Shown here: piece by piece, positions 19,351-30,411 of the stretch
Layout of the letters: each line of letters starts with the position of its first letter
How positions within the stretch are numbered: the first letter of the stretch is position 1
Source: Neostapfia colusana
Lineage: Eukaryota; Streptophyta; Magnoliopsida; Poales; Poaceae
Reading direction: 5' to 3'
Assembly: GCA_030760725.1 (NCBI GenBank)
Contig: JASWHV010000012.1
Span: forward strand, 55,583,652-55,647,651
DNA: 64,000 nt
Position numbers and translations under genes: made by a program
Notes under the pieces: generated by a model
The model's database searches: none
What the model was told of the DNA's origin: nothing
Seen by the model: the letters and a program-made list of their open reading frames with translations, nothing else

Positions 19351-22241
19351 ATCTTACTCGACGGGTGCAAAGCGTAAGGAAGCTAGCCGAGGAACATAGA
19401 TTTCGGGTGGGTAGTTGGAATGTAGGATCCTTGACGGGGAAGCTATGTGAGTTAGTAGATGTTGCCATTAGGATACGAGTAAATATCCTTTGTGTACAAG
19501 AGACTAGATGGGCGGGTCAAAAGGCGAGAGAAGTCGAGAATACCGGTTTCAAGCTTTGGTATTCTGGTTCGGCTGGGACTAGGAATGGCGTAGGTATTCT
19601 AATAGATAAGAGTCTTAAGGATGGAGTAGTAAATGTTCGAAGACGAGGGGATAGGATCATCTTAATCAAGATAGTAATTGGGGACATTGTCTTGAACATC
19701 ATTAGTGCTTATGCCCCACAAGTTGGGCTCAACATGAGTGCTAAGAGGCAATTTTGGGAGGACTTGGAGGATATGGTTAGTAGTGTACCGATAACCGAGA
19801 AACTCCTCATAGGGGGAGATCTCAATGGTCATGTGGGTGCAACTAACCTAGGATTTGAGGGAGTACATGGAGGTTTTGGATGCGGCGATAGAAATCAAGA
19901 GGGTAAGGACATTCTAGACTTTGTCGTAGCCTATGATCTGTTGATAGCTAACACCCTCTTTAGGAAGAGGCAATCTCACCTAGTGACCTTTAGTAGTGCC
20001 CAACACTCTAGCCAGATTGACTTTGTCCTCACTAGGAGAAAGGATAGACGGGAGTGTCTAGATTGTAAGGTGATCCCGGGGGAGTGTGTTGTGACACAAC
20101 ATAAGCTTGTGGTAGCTGATTTTCGCTTCCATACATGTTCTTTGCGGGACAAAGGTGTCAAAATCACAAGAACAAAGTGGTGGAAGTTGAAGGGAGAATC
20201 ACAAGTATCCTTTAAAAATAGGGTGATCACAGAAGGACCCTGGGCAGAAAATGGAGATGCAGATAGTATGTGGATGAAGATGGCAACTTGCATTAGGAAG
20301 GTAGCTAGTGAGGTGTTCGGTGTGACAAAGGGAAAGAAACTTGTAGATAAAGACACTTGGTGGTGGAATGAGGATGTACAAAAGGCCATTAAGGAGAAGA
20401 AGGAGTGTTATAAGAGTTGGCATAATGATAGAAGCGCAAGCAACATGCTTAAGTACAAAGAGGCTGAGAAGAATGCAAGGCGGGTTGTGAGTAAGGCAAG
20501 AGGACAGGCCTATGATAAGTTATATGAGAGACTAGGGACAAAAGAAGGTGAAAAGGACATATACAAGGTAGCGAAAATCCGCGAGAGAAAGATGAGGGAT
20601 CTCAATCAAGTTAAATGCATCAAAGATGAGACTGACCGCATTCTAGTGAAGGATGAAGAGATTAAGAATAGATGGCGTGATTACTTTAATGGGCTATTTA
20701 ATGATGGGAATGGGAGCACTATGGTTGAGTCGGATGACTCCTTTGATGACTCCAACAGGCGGTTCGTGCGGAGGATACAAGAGTTTGAGGTTAAGGAGGC
20801 CTTAAAGAGGATGAAAGGAGGAAAGGCCCTCGGCCCTGACGATGTCCCTATTGAGGTGTGGAGATGTCTTGGGGACGTTGCAATAGTATGGCTCACAAAG
20901 CTATTCAACCATATTTTTCGGTCAAACAAGATGCCTGAAGAATGGAGGAAAAGTATATTAGTACCTATCTTCAAAAATAAAGGAGATATTCAAAGTTGTA
21001 CTAATTATCGAGGTATTAAGCTTATGAGTCATACTATGAAGCTTTGGGAGAGAGTGATTGAACACCGCCTGAGGAAAGTGACCAATGTCACTAAAAACCA
21101 GTTTGGTTTTATGCCTGGGAGGTCTACAATGGAGGCGATTTTCTTGCTTCGTCAGCTTATGGAGAGATATAGGGAGCAGAAGAAGGACTTGCATATGGTG
21201 TTCATCGACTTGGAGAAGGCGTACAACAAGATACCAAGGTCAGTCATGTGGTGGGCACTAGAGAAACATAAAGTGCCAACAAAGTACATTACTCTTATCA
21301 AGGATATGTACAATAATGTTAGGACAAGTGTGCGCGTAAGTGATAGTGAGACTGATGCATTTCCTATCACGGTAGGACTACATCAAGGATCAGCTTTGAG
21401 CCCATACATCTTTTCCTTGGTGATGGATGAGGTGTCGAAGGATATACAAGGGGATATCCCTTGGTGCATGCTCTTTGCTGATGATGTAGTGCTGGTAGAT
21501 GAAACTAGAGATGGTGTTGATAAGAAATTAGAGTTATGGAGACAAACCTTAGAGTCCAAGGGGTTTAGACTTAGTAGGACCAAAACCGAGTATATGAGGT
21601 GTGACTTTAGTGGTGTTGGTCGTGAAGAGGGAAATGTTAGTCTACAAGGACAAATAGTACCTAGAAGGGACTCTTTCCGATACTTAGGATCAATGTTACA
21701 AAGCAATGGCGATATTGATGAGGATGTTTGCCACAGGATCAAGGTAGGGTGGATGAAATGGCGGCAAGCCTCTGGAATCCTATGTGATAGGAAAGTCCCA
21801 CAAAAGCTAAAAGGGAAGTTCTATAGGACGGTGATCAGACCCGCGATGCTCTATGGGGCGGAATGTTGGCCAACTAAACGGCAACATGTCCAACAAATGA
21901 GTGTCGCAGAGATGCGAATGCTACGGTGGATGTGCGGGCACACGAGAAGATACCGAATAAGGAATGAGGCGATTCGTGATAAGGTAGGGGTGGCGCCGAT
22001 TGAAGAGAAGTTAGTCCAACATCGACTTAGGTGGTTTGGACATATCCAACGGAGACCTCCAGAAGCACCGGTTAACAGTGGGATTTTAAGAGGTAGAGAA
22101 AATATTAGGAGGGGTAGAGGACGACCAAGGTTGACCTGGGAGGAGGCGGTAAAACGAGATTTGAGAGATTGGAATGTATCCAGAGACTTAGCTCATGATA
22201 GGACCGCATGGAAAGTAGCAATTCATGTGCCAGAATCGTAG
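19257..22241 (+). CDS. RTE LINE polyprotein: AP-like endonuclease and reverse transcriptase, 994 aa
   Basis: The single ORF of an RTE-type LINE has no stop or frameshift. The endonuclease lies at about residues 48-290, with motifs VGSWNVGSLTGK, VQETRW, SAYAPQVG, GGDLNGHVG and SQIDFVLTRR. RT follows at about residues 500-790, with LGPDDVPIEVWR, NYRGIKLMSHTMKLWERVIE, QFGFMPGRSTMEAI, FIDLEKAYNKIPR, GLHQGSALSP and the catalytic FADD at residues 740-743. A C-terminal region with RWFGHIQRRP follows. Length and domain order fit the clade, which lacks RNase H and a separate ORF1. The ATG at 19257 is the first in this frame; the protein could start later, since the first 45 residues come from tandem-repeat DNA. 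It nicks target DNA and copies its own RNA. Confidence 0.93.
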   Translation: MVLNEQGPDRHHLSGALHHRPDVVISEQGSLHLTRRVQSVRKLAEEHRFRVGSWNVGSLTGKLCELVDVAIRIRVNILCVQETRWAGQKAREVENTGFKLWYSGSAGTRNGVGILIDKSLKDGVVNVRRRGDRIILIKIVIGDIVLNIISAYAPQVGLNMSAKRQFWEDLEDMVSSVPITEKLLIGGDLNGHVGATNLGFEGVHGGFGCGDRNQEGKDILDFVVAYDLLIANTLFRKRQSHLVTFSSAQHSSQIDFVLTRRKDRRECLDCKVIPGECVVTQHKLVVADFRFHTCSLRDKGVKITRTKWWKLKGESQVSFKNRVITEGPWAENGDADSMWMKMATCIRKVASEVFGVTKGKKLVDKDTWWWNEDVQKAIKEKKECYKSWHNDRSASNMLKYKEAEKNARRVVSKARGQAYDKLYERLGTKEGEKDIYKVAKIRERKMRDLNQVKCIKDETDRILVKDEEIKNRWRDYFNGLFNDGNGSTMVESDDSFDDSNRRFVRRIQEFEVKEALKRMKGGKALGPDDVPIEVWRCLGDVAIVWLTKLFNHIFRSNKMPEEWRKSILVPIFKNKGDIQSCTNYRGIKLMSHTMKLWERVIEHRLRKVTNVTKNQFGFMPGRSTMEAIFLLRQLMERYREQKKDLHMVFIDLEKAYNKIPRSVMWWALEKHKVPTKYITLIKDMYNNVRTSVRVSDSETDAFPITVGLHQGSALSPYIFSLVMDEVSKDIQGDIPWCMLFADDVVLVDETRDGVDKKLELWRQTLESKGFRLSRTKTEYMRCDFSGVGREEGNVSLQGQIVPRRDSFRYLGSMLQSNGDIDEDVCHRIKVGWMKWRQASGILCDRKVPQKLKGKFYRTVIRPAMLYGAECWPTKRQHVQQMSVAEMRMLRWMCGHTRRYRIRNEAIRDKVGVAPIEEKLVQHRLRWFGHIQRRPPEAPVNSGILRGRENIRRGRGRPRLTWEEAVKRDLRDWNVSRDLAHDRTAWKVAIHVPES

Positions 22242-22459
22242 TCTTGTTTTTTTCTTTTTCTTTTTTTTCTTTTTTCTTTTCTCTTTTCTTTTCCTTTTTT
22301 CTTATTTCTTTTCTCTTTTTCCTTTTTCTCTTTTTTCTTTTTTTATTTTTTTCTCTTTTTCTCTTTTTTCCTTGTTCTTATATCTCTTCCTCTCTTTTAC
22401 TTTATTGATATTGGGTTTCATGTCTTGCCGACCCCAACAGGCTTGGGATAAAGGCTTGG
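22242..22459 (+). other. RTE 3' UTR with long pyrimidine tract
   Basis: After the stop comes about 165 bases of almost pure T/C (22243-22405), then GGGTTTCATGTCTTGCCGAC and the conserved RTE 3' end. The open frames through the tract encode only Phe/Ser/Leu runs and are not genes. Confidence 0.8.
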
Positions 22460-22504
22460 TTGTTGTTGTTGTTGTTGTTGTTGTTGTTGATAAACCTTTG
22501 TTGA

Positions 22505-22687
22505 GTGATATGGGCAAGAGCCCAGATAAGAGCACCCCCTCTTAGACAAGGAATAGTTGTGACCAGCTTTACTAAAGTAGCCGACGCCTACACTAGGGTT
22601 AAGAAGAACATTAGAATATAGGCAAGTAAAACACGAAACAAAGAGCTAACGATAAGACTAAACTTCCATAACCTTGTACTTCCCCAG
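22505..22687 (+). other. Leader of element C just before gag
   Basis: Non-coding. It resumes directly after the right TSD of the LINE and ends in TACTTCCCCAG immediately before the gag ATG, acceptor-like as in the family X elements. Confidence 0.6.
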
Positions 22688-23640
22688 ATGGCCCCCAAGA
22701 GATCTGCCAGGGTTCAGGCACGCCGGGAGCGCGCTACCAAAGGGGCCCAGACACCGGTAGTGCGTGCACCCCGAGGTAGACCCGCCCAGAGGGTCAGGGG
22801 AGTAGGGCGCCGTGCACGAAACCAGGCCCCACGGGCAGCAGCCATTGGGAGAGATGGAACCAACAGAACAAACAACCTTCTAGAAGAAGTTGGGGAAATC
22901 AATCCCAAAGAGGTTGCAGCCACGGAGGAGGAAGTGGTGCCTCCACCGCTACTTGCTACGTTGACCGAAGTAATGGCAGCACAGACGCAGCTGCTACAGA
23001 CAATATCCCAGTCAATGGAGGGGCAGCGAGGCCCTGGGGCGCCTCCGCCCTCTAGAATGTCAGAGTTCATGAGACTCTGACCCCGGTCTTCGATGGTACC
23101 GACGAGGACCCGTTGGCAGCCGATGACTGGTTGCGCAACATAAGCAAGAAACTCGATATAACAGCGGCTGGAGATCAAGAACGAGTTATGCTAGCCTCCC
23201 ATAAGCTAGTGGGAGCCGCCACTGAATGGTGGGATAACTACCGTGAAGCAGCGGCTGAACCAGACACGGTAAGCTGAGATGAGTTCCAGCAAGCCTTCCG
23301 GGACTATCATATACCCGAAGGGGTTATAGAAATGAAGGCGGACGAGTTCCGTGCGTTGCGACAGGGAGCCATGACTGCCAATCAGTACATCAAGAAATTT
23401 CTTAAGTTGGGGCGCTACGCCTTTAGCAAAATCAACACTGACAAAAAGAAACAAGATCGTTTTTGCAAAGGATTGAATGGTGTCATGAAGGCACAACTAG
23501 TCACCCACATATACCTAGATTTCAACACCCTCATGAATAGGGCTATATTATTGGAAGAAGCGCATTCCCAGCTGGATGGGGAATGAAAGAGGAAGTTCCA
23601 AGTGCAGAAATTCAAGCAGCAGGAGTGATTCCAACGGGCA
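22688..23640 (+). pseudogene. Gag of element C
   Basis: The start MAPKRSARVQARR follows CAG directly. An Arg-rich N-terminus, then LTEVMAAQTQLLQTISQSME, then a single-base frameshift near 23070 within EFMRL/LTPVFDG. The retrotrans_gag domain (ADDWLRNISKKLDI, AATEWWDNYREA, FRDYHIPEGVIEMKADEF) has a TGA at 23276-23278 in place of a Trp-like position. The Lys/Gln-rich end KRKFQVQKFKQQE leads to the zinc knuckle. This is the typical Tekay/Del gag, broken twice. Confidence 0.9.
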
Positions 23641-23781
23641 AGGCCTAACTTCCCGCCAAGGCCACGACAACAGCCCACAATACAGTTCCACACTTCGGGG
23701 TCCAACTTGCAGCAGCCCATGCAGCAATAACGGCCACCAAGCACCAATGCTTCACAGCAAGGCAATGCTAACACCACCCGG

Positions 23782-24306
23782 ATGACGAGTTCTGGCAGGG
23801 ATCGTTTCCATTGCTGCGACCCGAGGCACTTGATCGCAAACTGCCCACTCATGAGGGAACCAAATGACGCCCCGGCCAACTCAGGAATAAGGACCGTTGC
23901 GTCCAACAACGGGCGCAACCCTCTTCAAGTGTCAGGACCGCAGAATCGAGCTCAGCCTTTTGGACGCGGTCGCGTGAACCATATTGACGCAAGCCAAGCC
24001 GAGGATGCTCCAGACGTCGTACTCGGTGAGTACCTGGTCAACTCAACTCTTGCCATAGTACTATTTGATTCCGGGGCTTCGCACTCTTTCGTTACCTCCG
24101 ACTTTGTGGCTAGAAGTGGATTGCCAATGGTTTGGCTTAAAACCCCACTAGTGACCAGATCCCTAGGGGCCACTATAAAGTGCCAGATTGGATGCCTGAG
24201 GGTTAAGATACAAATAAGTAGGGGTAGAATTCCTATCAGATATAGTAGTCCTGAAGTCGGACGACATAGATGTTATCCTTGGAATGGACTGGTTGGCACG
24301 ACATAA
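23782..24306 (+). pseudogene. Zinc knuckle and protease of element C
   Basis: The knuckle reads RFHCCDPRHLIANC; the first Cys of CX2CX4HX4C is replaced by Arg. The aspartyl protease site LFDSGASHSFVTSDFVA is intact at about 24060. A frameshift near 24230-24300 separates it from the RT frame. Confidence 0.88.
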
Positions 24307-25930
24307 AGGGAATATATCCTGTGCCGACTGCAAGATCACGGCAAAAAAACTGTGACGGGATTACAGTAACATGCCAGCCCCACAAACTCGAGATGGAACC
24401 CCGAGTATGCAGCCTGGAAACGGCACCCATGGAACAAGTACCCGTAGTAAGTGAATACCCAGACGTATTGCCAGACGAGCTACCCAGAATGCCCTCGAAC
24501 AGAGATATCGAATTCCTGATCGAATTAATATCTGGAGCAACACCGATAGCCAAGAGACCGTATCGCATGGCTGCTAACGAGCTAGCTGAGCTAAAGGAGC
24601 AGATCAGAGAATTACAAGAAAAAGGATCTATCTGACCTAGCTCTTCACCCTGGGGAGCTCCCGTGCTTTTTGTCAAAAAGGACGGTATCTTAAGAATGTG
24701 TATCAACTACTGGTCCCTGAATGAGGTCACGATTAAGAACAAGTACCCCTTGCCACGGATCGATGACTTGCTCGACCAACTAAAGGGAGCGAAGTACTTC
24801 TCCAAGATCGACCTGCGGTCAGGCTACTACGAGTTGAAGATCAGAAACGCAGACATCATGAAGACAGCCTTTGTAACTCGTCACGGACAATACGAGTTTG
24901 CGGTGATGCCATTCGGACTGACCAACACGCCGGCCTACTTCATGAACCTAATGAACAAGATATTCATGGAAGAGTTGGACAAGTTTGTCGTCGTCTTCAT
25001 AGACGACATACTTTTCTACTCAAAAAGCCAGGTGGAGCATGCTGAACATCTCAGAATAGTACCGGGAAGACTAAGGGTACACCAGCTGTACGCCAAATTC
25101 AGCAAGTGTGAATTTTGGCTGCAGTAGGTTGCGTTCCTCGGACACATCATAAAGGCCGAGGGAGTGGCAGTGGACCCAGCTAAGGTTGAAGCAGTCACTG
25201 ACTGGAAGCAGTCCCACTAGCGTGACGGAAATACGCAGCTTCCTCGGACTAGCCGGGTACTACCCGAGGTTTATAGAAGAGTTTCCAAAATTGCGAGGCC
25301 CATGATCGATTTGACAAAGAAGAACAAGAAATTTGAATGGACTCCCGCCTGCGAGAACAGTTTTAGAGAACTAAAGAAAAGGTTGAATGCAACCCCAGTA
25401 CTAGTCTTGCCAGATATACACAAAGATTTTGTAGTATACTGCGACGCTTCCCGACAAGGACTCGGGTGTGTGCTGATGCAGGATGACCGAGTCGTCGCCT
25501 ATGCATCCAGGCAACTGAGGGTCAATGAGAAGAACTACCCAACTCATGACTTGGAGTTGGCAGCCATTGTTCATGCACTAAAGATCTGGAGCCACTACCT
25601 GATCGGAAATAAGTGCTAGATCTTTATGGACCACAAGAGCCTGAAATACATATTCATCCAGTTGGAACTAAATCTGAGGCAGCAAAGATGGTTGGAGCTA
25701 ATAAAGGACTACAACCTAGTAGTACAATGTCACCCTAGAAAGGCTAATGTGGTAGCCGTCGTATTAAGCTGGAAGGCTCACTGTAACGCAGTAAGAGCTA
25801 TTATCCGCCAACAAAGCCTGAAAGCGGAGATGCGGAAGTTGAACCTACACCTAGCACCTAATGGGTACCTGGGTACCCTGTGCCTACAACCTACGTTGGA
25901 GGATCGAATTCGGAAGTCCCAACGGTAGGA
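24307..25930 (+). pseudogene. Reverse transcriptase and RNase H of element C
   Basis: The RT is recognisable throughout: YPDVLPDELPRMPSNRDIEF, WGAPVLFVKKDG, LNEVTIKNKYPLPRIDDLLD, KIDLRSGYYELKI, MPFGLTNTPAYF and the active site VFIDDILF (Val-Phe-Ile in place of YVDD, both Asp kept). Stops occur at about 24634 and 25124. A frameshift lies near 25210 (ITEIRSFLGLAGYY region). RNase H includes FVVYCDASRQGLGCVLMQD and YASRQLRVNEKNYPTHDLEL, with a stop after KWSHYL-equivalent positions (25617). Confidence 0.9.
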
Positions 25931-27300
25931 TCCAAAAATCCGTACACTAAAGGCTCAAACAGGGATAGGCAAGGCGGGTTTTGAGTGGACGAACAAAAAA
26001 CCCTGTGGTATGAGAACCGGATATGCGTGCCGAAAGCGGACAGACTAAGGCGACTCATAATGGATGAGGCACACACCTCAGCGTATTCTATCCACCCGGG
26101 AACCACCAAGATGTACCAGGACCTAAAGCAGAAGCACTGGTGGATGGCTATGGAAAGGGAAATTGCGGAGTTCATCGCCCATTGCGACGTCTACCGTCGA
26201 GTAAAGGTCGAGCATTAGAGGCCAGCATGGTTGCTACAACCACTAACCATACCGGTGTGAAAATGGGATGAAATTACTATGAACTTCATAACGGGGCTAC
26301 CCTAGACAAAAAGGGGAAACAACTCCATTTGGATCATAGTAGACCGTCTGACAATGGTTGCCCATTTTATACCGGTCAATATGACCCACCATGGAGATCA
26401 ACTAGCACAACTATACATAGACCAAATACTCCGACTTTACAGAATACCAAGCCGGATCGTGTCAGATTGTGGCTCCCAGTTCACCGTGCACTTCTGGAAG
26501 AGTTTGCATGCGCTTCTGGGAACCAAACTGGATTATAGTTCCGCCTACCATCCTTAGATGGACGGTTAGACTGAGCGGGCGAACCAGATATTGGAATACA
26601 CGCTACGCGCGTGCGCACTAACGTACGGAAAGGACTGGGAAAAGAGTCTGTCATTTGCAGAGTTCTCCTACAACAACGGCTACCAGGCCAGCCTGCATAT
26701 GTCACCATTCGAGGCATTGTATGGTAGAAAGTATCGAACACACTGATGTGGTCAGAGGATGGAGAGCGTTCGTATTTTGGCCCTACCATAATTAAGGACA
26801 CAGAGGAACGGGTGGCCACAATAAGAGAAAACCTCAAGGTAGCTCAGACCAGGCAAAAGAGCTATGCAGACACTCACCGAAGGGAGCTCACTTTTGACAA
26901 GGGTGACTTAATATACCTCAGGGTGTCACCTATCCAAGGTATGAGGAGATTCAGATAGGGGGGAGTTGGGCCCGCTATACATTGGACCGTTTGAAATCCT
27001 CGGAAGAATAGGAACGGCGGCCTACCGTTTGAAGTTACCAGAGACTATATCCGACGTACGCAACGTGTTACACGTATCGCAGCTCAAGAAATGCGTGAGA
27101 GTACCAGAGGAGCAAGTATCATATGACGCGATGGATCTACAGCCGGACTTAAGATACCAAGAGCTGCCTACAAGGATCCTAAATGTCGTAACCCAGCAGA
27201 CACACAGGAGTGTAGTGCGATTTTGCCAAGTCTAGTGGACTAACCATACCGAAGCAGAAGCTACCTAGGAACGGGATGACGCCTCAGGGTAAAGTTTCCC
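25931..27300 (+). pseudogene. Integrase and chromodomain-like C-terminus of element C
   Basis: The zinc-binding region has SAYSIHPGTTKMYQDLKQ, then CDVYRRVK, where the last Cys of HHCC is Tyr. In the core, the first catalytic Asp is Asn (EITMNFITGLP); the second is kept (SDCGSQFT); the Glu is kept in the TERANQ motif but a stop lies just before it. GPLYIGPFEILGRIG and LHVSQLKKCV mark the GPY/F region. The very end reads VQWTNHTEAEAT-like with two stops (near 27233 and 27272), matching the C-terminal chromodomain of Tekay/Del chromoviruses. Inactive. Confidence 0.85.
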
Positions 27301-27346
27301 AACCTATTTTAGGAAGTAATCGAATCTCGAGGACGAGATTCCATTT

Positions 27347-27358
27347 AAGTGGGGTAGA
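27347..27358 (+). promoter_or_regulatory. Polypurine tract of element C
   Basis: AAGTGGGGTAGA, two bases from the 3' LTR start TGTATTAGTC at 27361. It primes plus-strand synthesis. Confidence 0.75.
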
Positions 27359-29362
27359 TCTGTATTAGTCACAAATTCAAAAGAATGGAAAATTTGATTC
27401 AAAATTTAAATTTGAAATCAACACAACAAGAAAGAGAAAAAGAAAAACAAAATAAGATAAGATGTGACACTTTTCCTGGGCACAGCCCACTTTACCCGCA
27501 GCCGGCCCATTCCCCCCTCTCTTCTCCTCCACGCGGCCCGTAAGCTGGCCCAGCCTTTCTCCTTTGCATGGCCCGCATGCCGGCCCGACTCCATGCGGTC
27601 CAAGGCGCACAACACCTCCCACCTCCCTCCGCCATGTACTCCCAAAAACACGTCCGCACCGCCGGCGCCATCCCGAGAATACCGACGTCGGTGACACGCG
27701 CGTCGCGTCCCTCTGCCCCGTCGAGGCCGCCGGCGCCCTGCCCCTCCGCCGCCCTGCTGTCCCGTCATGTCGCACTGCGCTATGCGCTGCCACCTTCTTC
27801 TCTCCTCGATAGCGCTGCTGCACCGCCAGGAATCCTGCCGGCAACGCCGTCCGCCCCAGGCCGCACCTTCAATGCTCGATGCACCGCGCGTAGAAGCCAC
27901 CACCTCACTTTCCTCCTCCCCAGATTCCCGGCCGCCGCATCAAATGCTGCTCACGGGGGCCTCCCACGCACCGGACACCGGCACACCGCCTCCTCCCGGC
28001 TATAAAAGGTAGCTTCCTCCCCCAATTCTCTCTCACACCTTTGCCACCGAGCATCACAGTGCCCATTTGAGCAAGAAGAAGGACCGCCGGCTCCAAATTT
28101 CACAAAACAGAGCCTTCTTCCCCATCTCCGACCACCTCCCAAATTCACTCCGGTGAGTCCCTCACACCCCGATTCTCTAGCGTGGCAGCATCACCATAGT
28201 CTCCTCTAGCTCCCCCGCACGTTTGTTTGCGATTCTAGCCACCATGGCGAGCTATTAGCATGAGGCCGATTGTGCCGCCGCCCCTCCCCGTCGGCGGTCA
28301 CAGGAGGACCCCCTCCGGTCTGGCCGAGCTCATTAGGTGCACCTATGCTCCCCCCTACGCGCGTACCCGACATGCTAAACCAAAGAAAAATGCGCGCGGC
28401 CGAGAGTTCGACGAACGCTGCCACCTCTGCCCACTTCGGCGAGCTGCTGGCGACACTCCGGCGACCACCCCAGCCGAACACCACTCCCATTAGACTCCCC
28501 ATGCCGTGTAGACCCCCGGCGTCGGTAGACAATGCCGAGAAAAGAGCGCGACTCCGGCGAGCCGCCGGCCGCCCCAGCCATGGTAACAACCACTCTGGCC
28601 AGCCCGCTCACGTGGCAGCCAGGTGGCGGGCCATGCAGGCAGAGCCACGGGCGTGGCCGCTGACTCAGCACCACGCGGGCGCCAGCCCACCCGCACGCCC
28701 GCCCGAGCCTCTGTGGGCTCGGTCCATGTGAACCAGAGACCCAGCCGCTGTGGGCCGAGTCCAGGCCCACGGAACAGCGACCTGAGGGTTCCGGGCCCGC
28801 TTGTCAGCCGCTGTACGCATGAAAAAATGCAAGGACACCAACCAATGTACACATAAACTCGAAAAAAGGCATTTCCAGGTACAGAAAAATCCCTAAAAAA
28901 GGAATTAGTCACTAGAGGATAGTAACATGCGGAAAATGACCAAGAACAATTTTGGGGCATTACTAATTGCCAGTGATCACGCTAACCCAATTAATTAGGA
29001 AACAATGACTAGAAGGAGGGAGTAGCTTCCTACTAATGACACCACTCCAACCAAAGCCCAAATAATATGTACTTGTCGCTAAGGATCCGCTAAGAACTCC
29101 TGCAGCCACATTACTGGGATTTTACTCGAATTTCTTGGAGTTCTTTTGGGTGCAACACTAATACATGCGAATTACATACTATAGCAAACGAGGAAGCCGA
29201 CGAGGAACTCGAAGACCCGGACTACGAAGAATTTCTAGAAGCCTTTGAAGGCAAGCTCTAACTCCTTGATCATGATTGTTCCTACGAATTTGCAAATATC
29301 CCTAATAGCCTATTTTACTATGCATGTTTTCCATGATTATTTTTAAATGTTGTGGTAGCTAA

Positions 29363-29680
29363 GGCCCTCTTTGGTAGAGCTCCACAACCTGATTCTTTTG
29401 GATTCACTTTTAATTCTCTGGTGGAGTGATTCTTCTAATTCTCCTAGTGAATCAGATCCGTTTGTAAAAATTGTTTGGCAAGATAACTAAATTGATGATT
29501 AGTTGAGAAGCTGTTTTGGAGTTGGAGAAGCAGGTTTTTTAAGATTCACAACTTCTTCACAAAAATGAAGAATCGATTCACCTGATTCCACTGTGAATCA
29601 GGTACGCAAATCACTTGTTTGGTAGAGCTCCTCTGATTCTCGTCAAGAATCAGGAGCTGGGAGACCTGCCAATGAAGGCA
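29363..29680. mobile_element. Tourist-like MITE (PIF/Harbinger type), 318 bp
   Basis: The TSD TAA is at 29360-29362 and 29681-29683; the 5' LTR of C has a single TAA at the matching empty site near 15900. The terminal inverted repeats of about 33 bp are imperfect: left GGCCCTCTTTGGTAGAGCTC, right (reverse complement) TGCCTTCATTGGCAGGTCTC, both running on to CCTGATTC. It has no coding capacity. It is a non-autonomous DNA transposon that inserted after element C. Confidence 0.88.
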
Positions 29681-30411
29681 TAAGAACCACTTGATTAGTG
29701 GTAGCTTCAACATGCAAGTGGTTTGGCCAACACGATAGTTCTCATAACTACGTGATGACGAATTTGTATTGACGGTGGTTACTTGCTCTTCAGTAACGTA
29801 GCTCGATGACATCAGCTAGCCGTTACACTAGCAAGTAGCATCTCTCGTCATCCAACGTCAGATTATTTGCATGGTGACCGTCACGTGATTAACTTGTGAA
29901 GTAGCACGACCCCTCCTTGACCTTGATAACTTACTTCCTTGATGCCCTAAGGTCCCGTCATCGCACTATAATGTGATGACGTGTGTCTCCTTGAAAGTAG
30001 AATGCTTAGGGACCCCTGCGATGTTCGCATCGCAACTCACTGCACTATTCATCGAATTTGCGAAAAGTGTTGAAAGGTGTCTTGGTGGTGTGAGTTAGGA
30101 GGTGGGTTGAGGGAATGGTGTCGTACAACTGGTGTAGGGAAAAGTGGGGAAAAGGGACGGATGAGGCGGGATATGGTGACTGAGTAGTCGTGTGCTTCGG
30201 TGTAGTCCACCTGCCGTGGACTTGATGGAGCCGCCTCACCAACCTAAGGACCGGTTCATATGACATCGTCATAGCGATTCCGTACAACCACATAACCTTT
30301 ATGAGAAAGGCTCCTCTACCTTCTTGGTGAATGCCGCATGAGCCACCTGGCGGCCAGTAGGGCACGGGTGACCAGGAAAAGACTCGGGGGAGTCATTACC
30401 CGTGATCTGGC

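Larger units (their letters stand above)
19017..22488 (+). mobile_element. RTE-clade non-LTR retrotransposon (LINE), apparently full length
   Basis: The boundaries are set by the exact 17-bp TSD. The 5' region contains CCGGTCCCAAGCCCGGGTAA and three tandem units of about 65 bp (19162-19350). One long ORF follows, then a pyrimidine-rich 3' UTR. The 3' end is CAGGCTTGGGATAAAGGCTT followed by ten TTG units (22460-22489), the microsatellite-type tail typical of plant RTE elements rather than poly(A). It inserted in sense orientation between ORF0 and gag of element C. The exact TSD and open ORF make it one of the youngest insertions here. Confidence 0.92.

Noticed and set aside
19976..20389. Minus-strand frames within the RTE ORF
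   Set aside because: They are shadows of an intact, motif-bearing plus-strand ORF.
22208..22535. Phe/Ser/Leu-rich open frames that look like membrane proteins
   Set aside because: They translate a low-complexity T/C tract in the 3' UTR of the RTE LINE.
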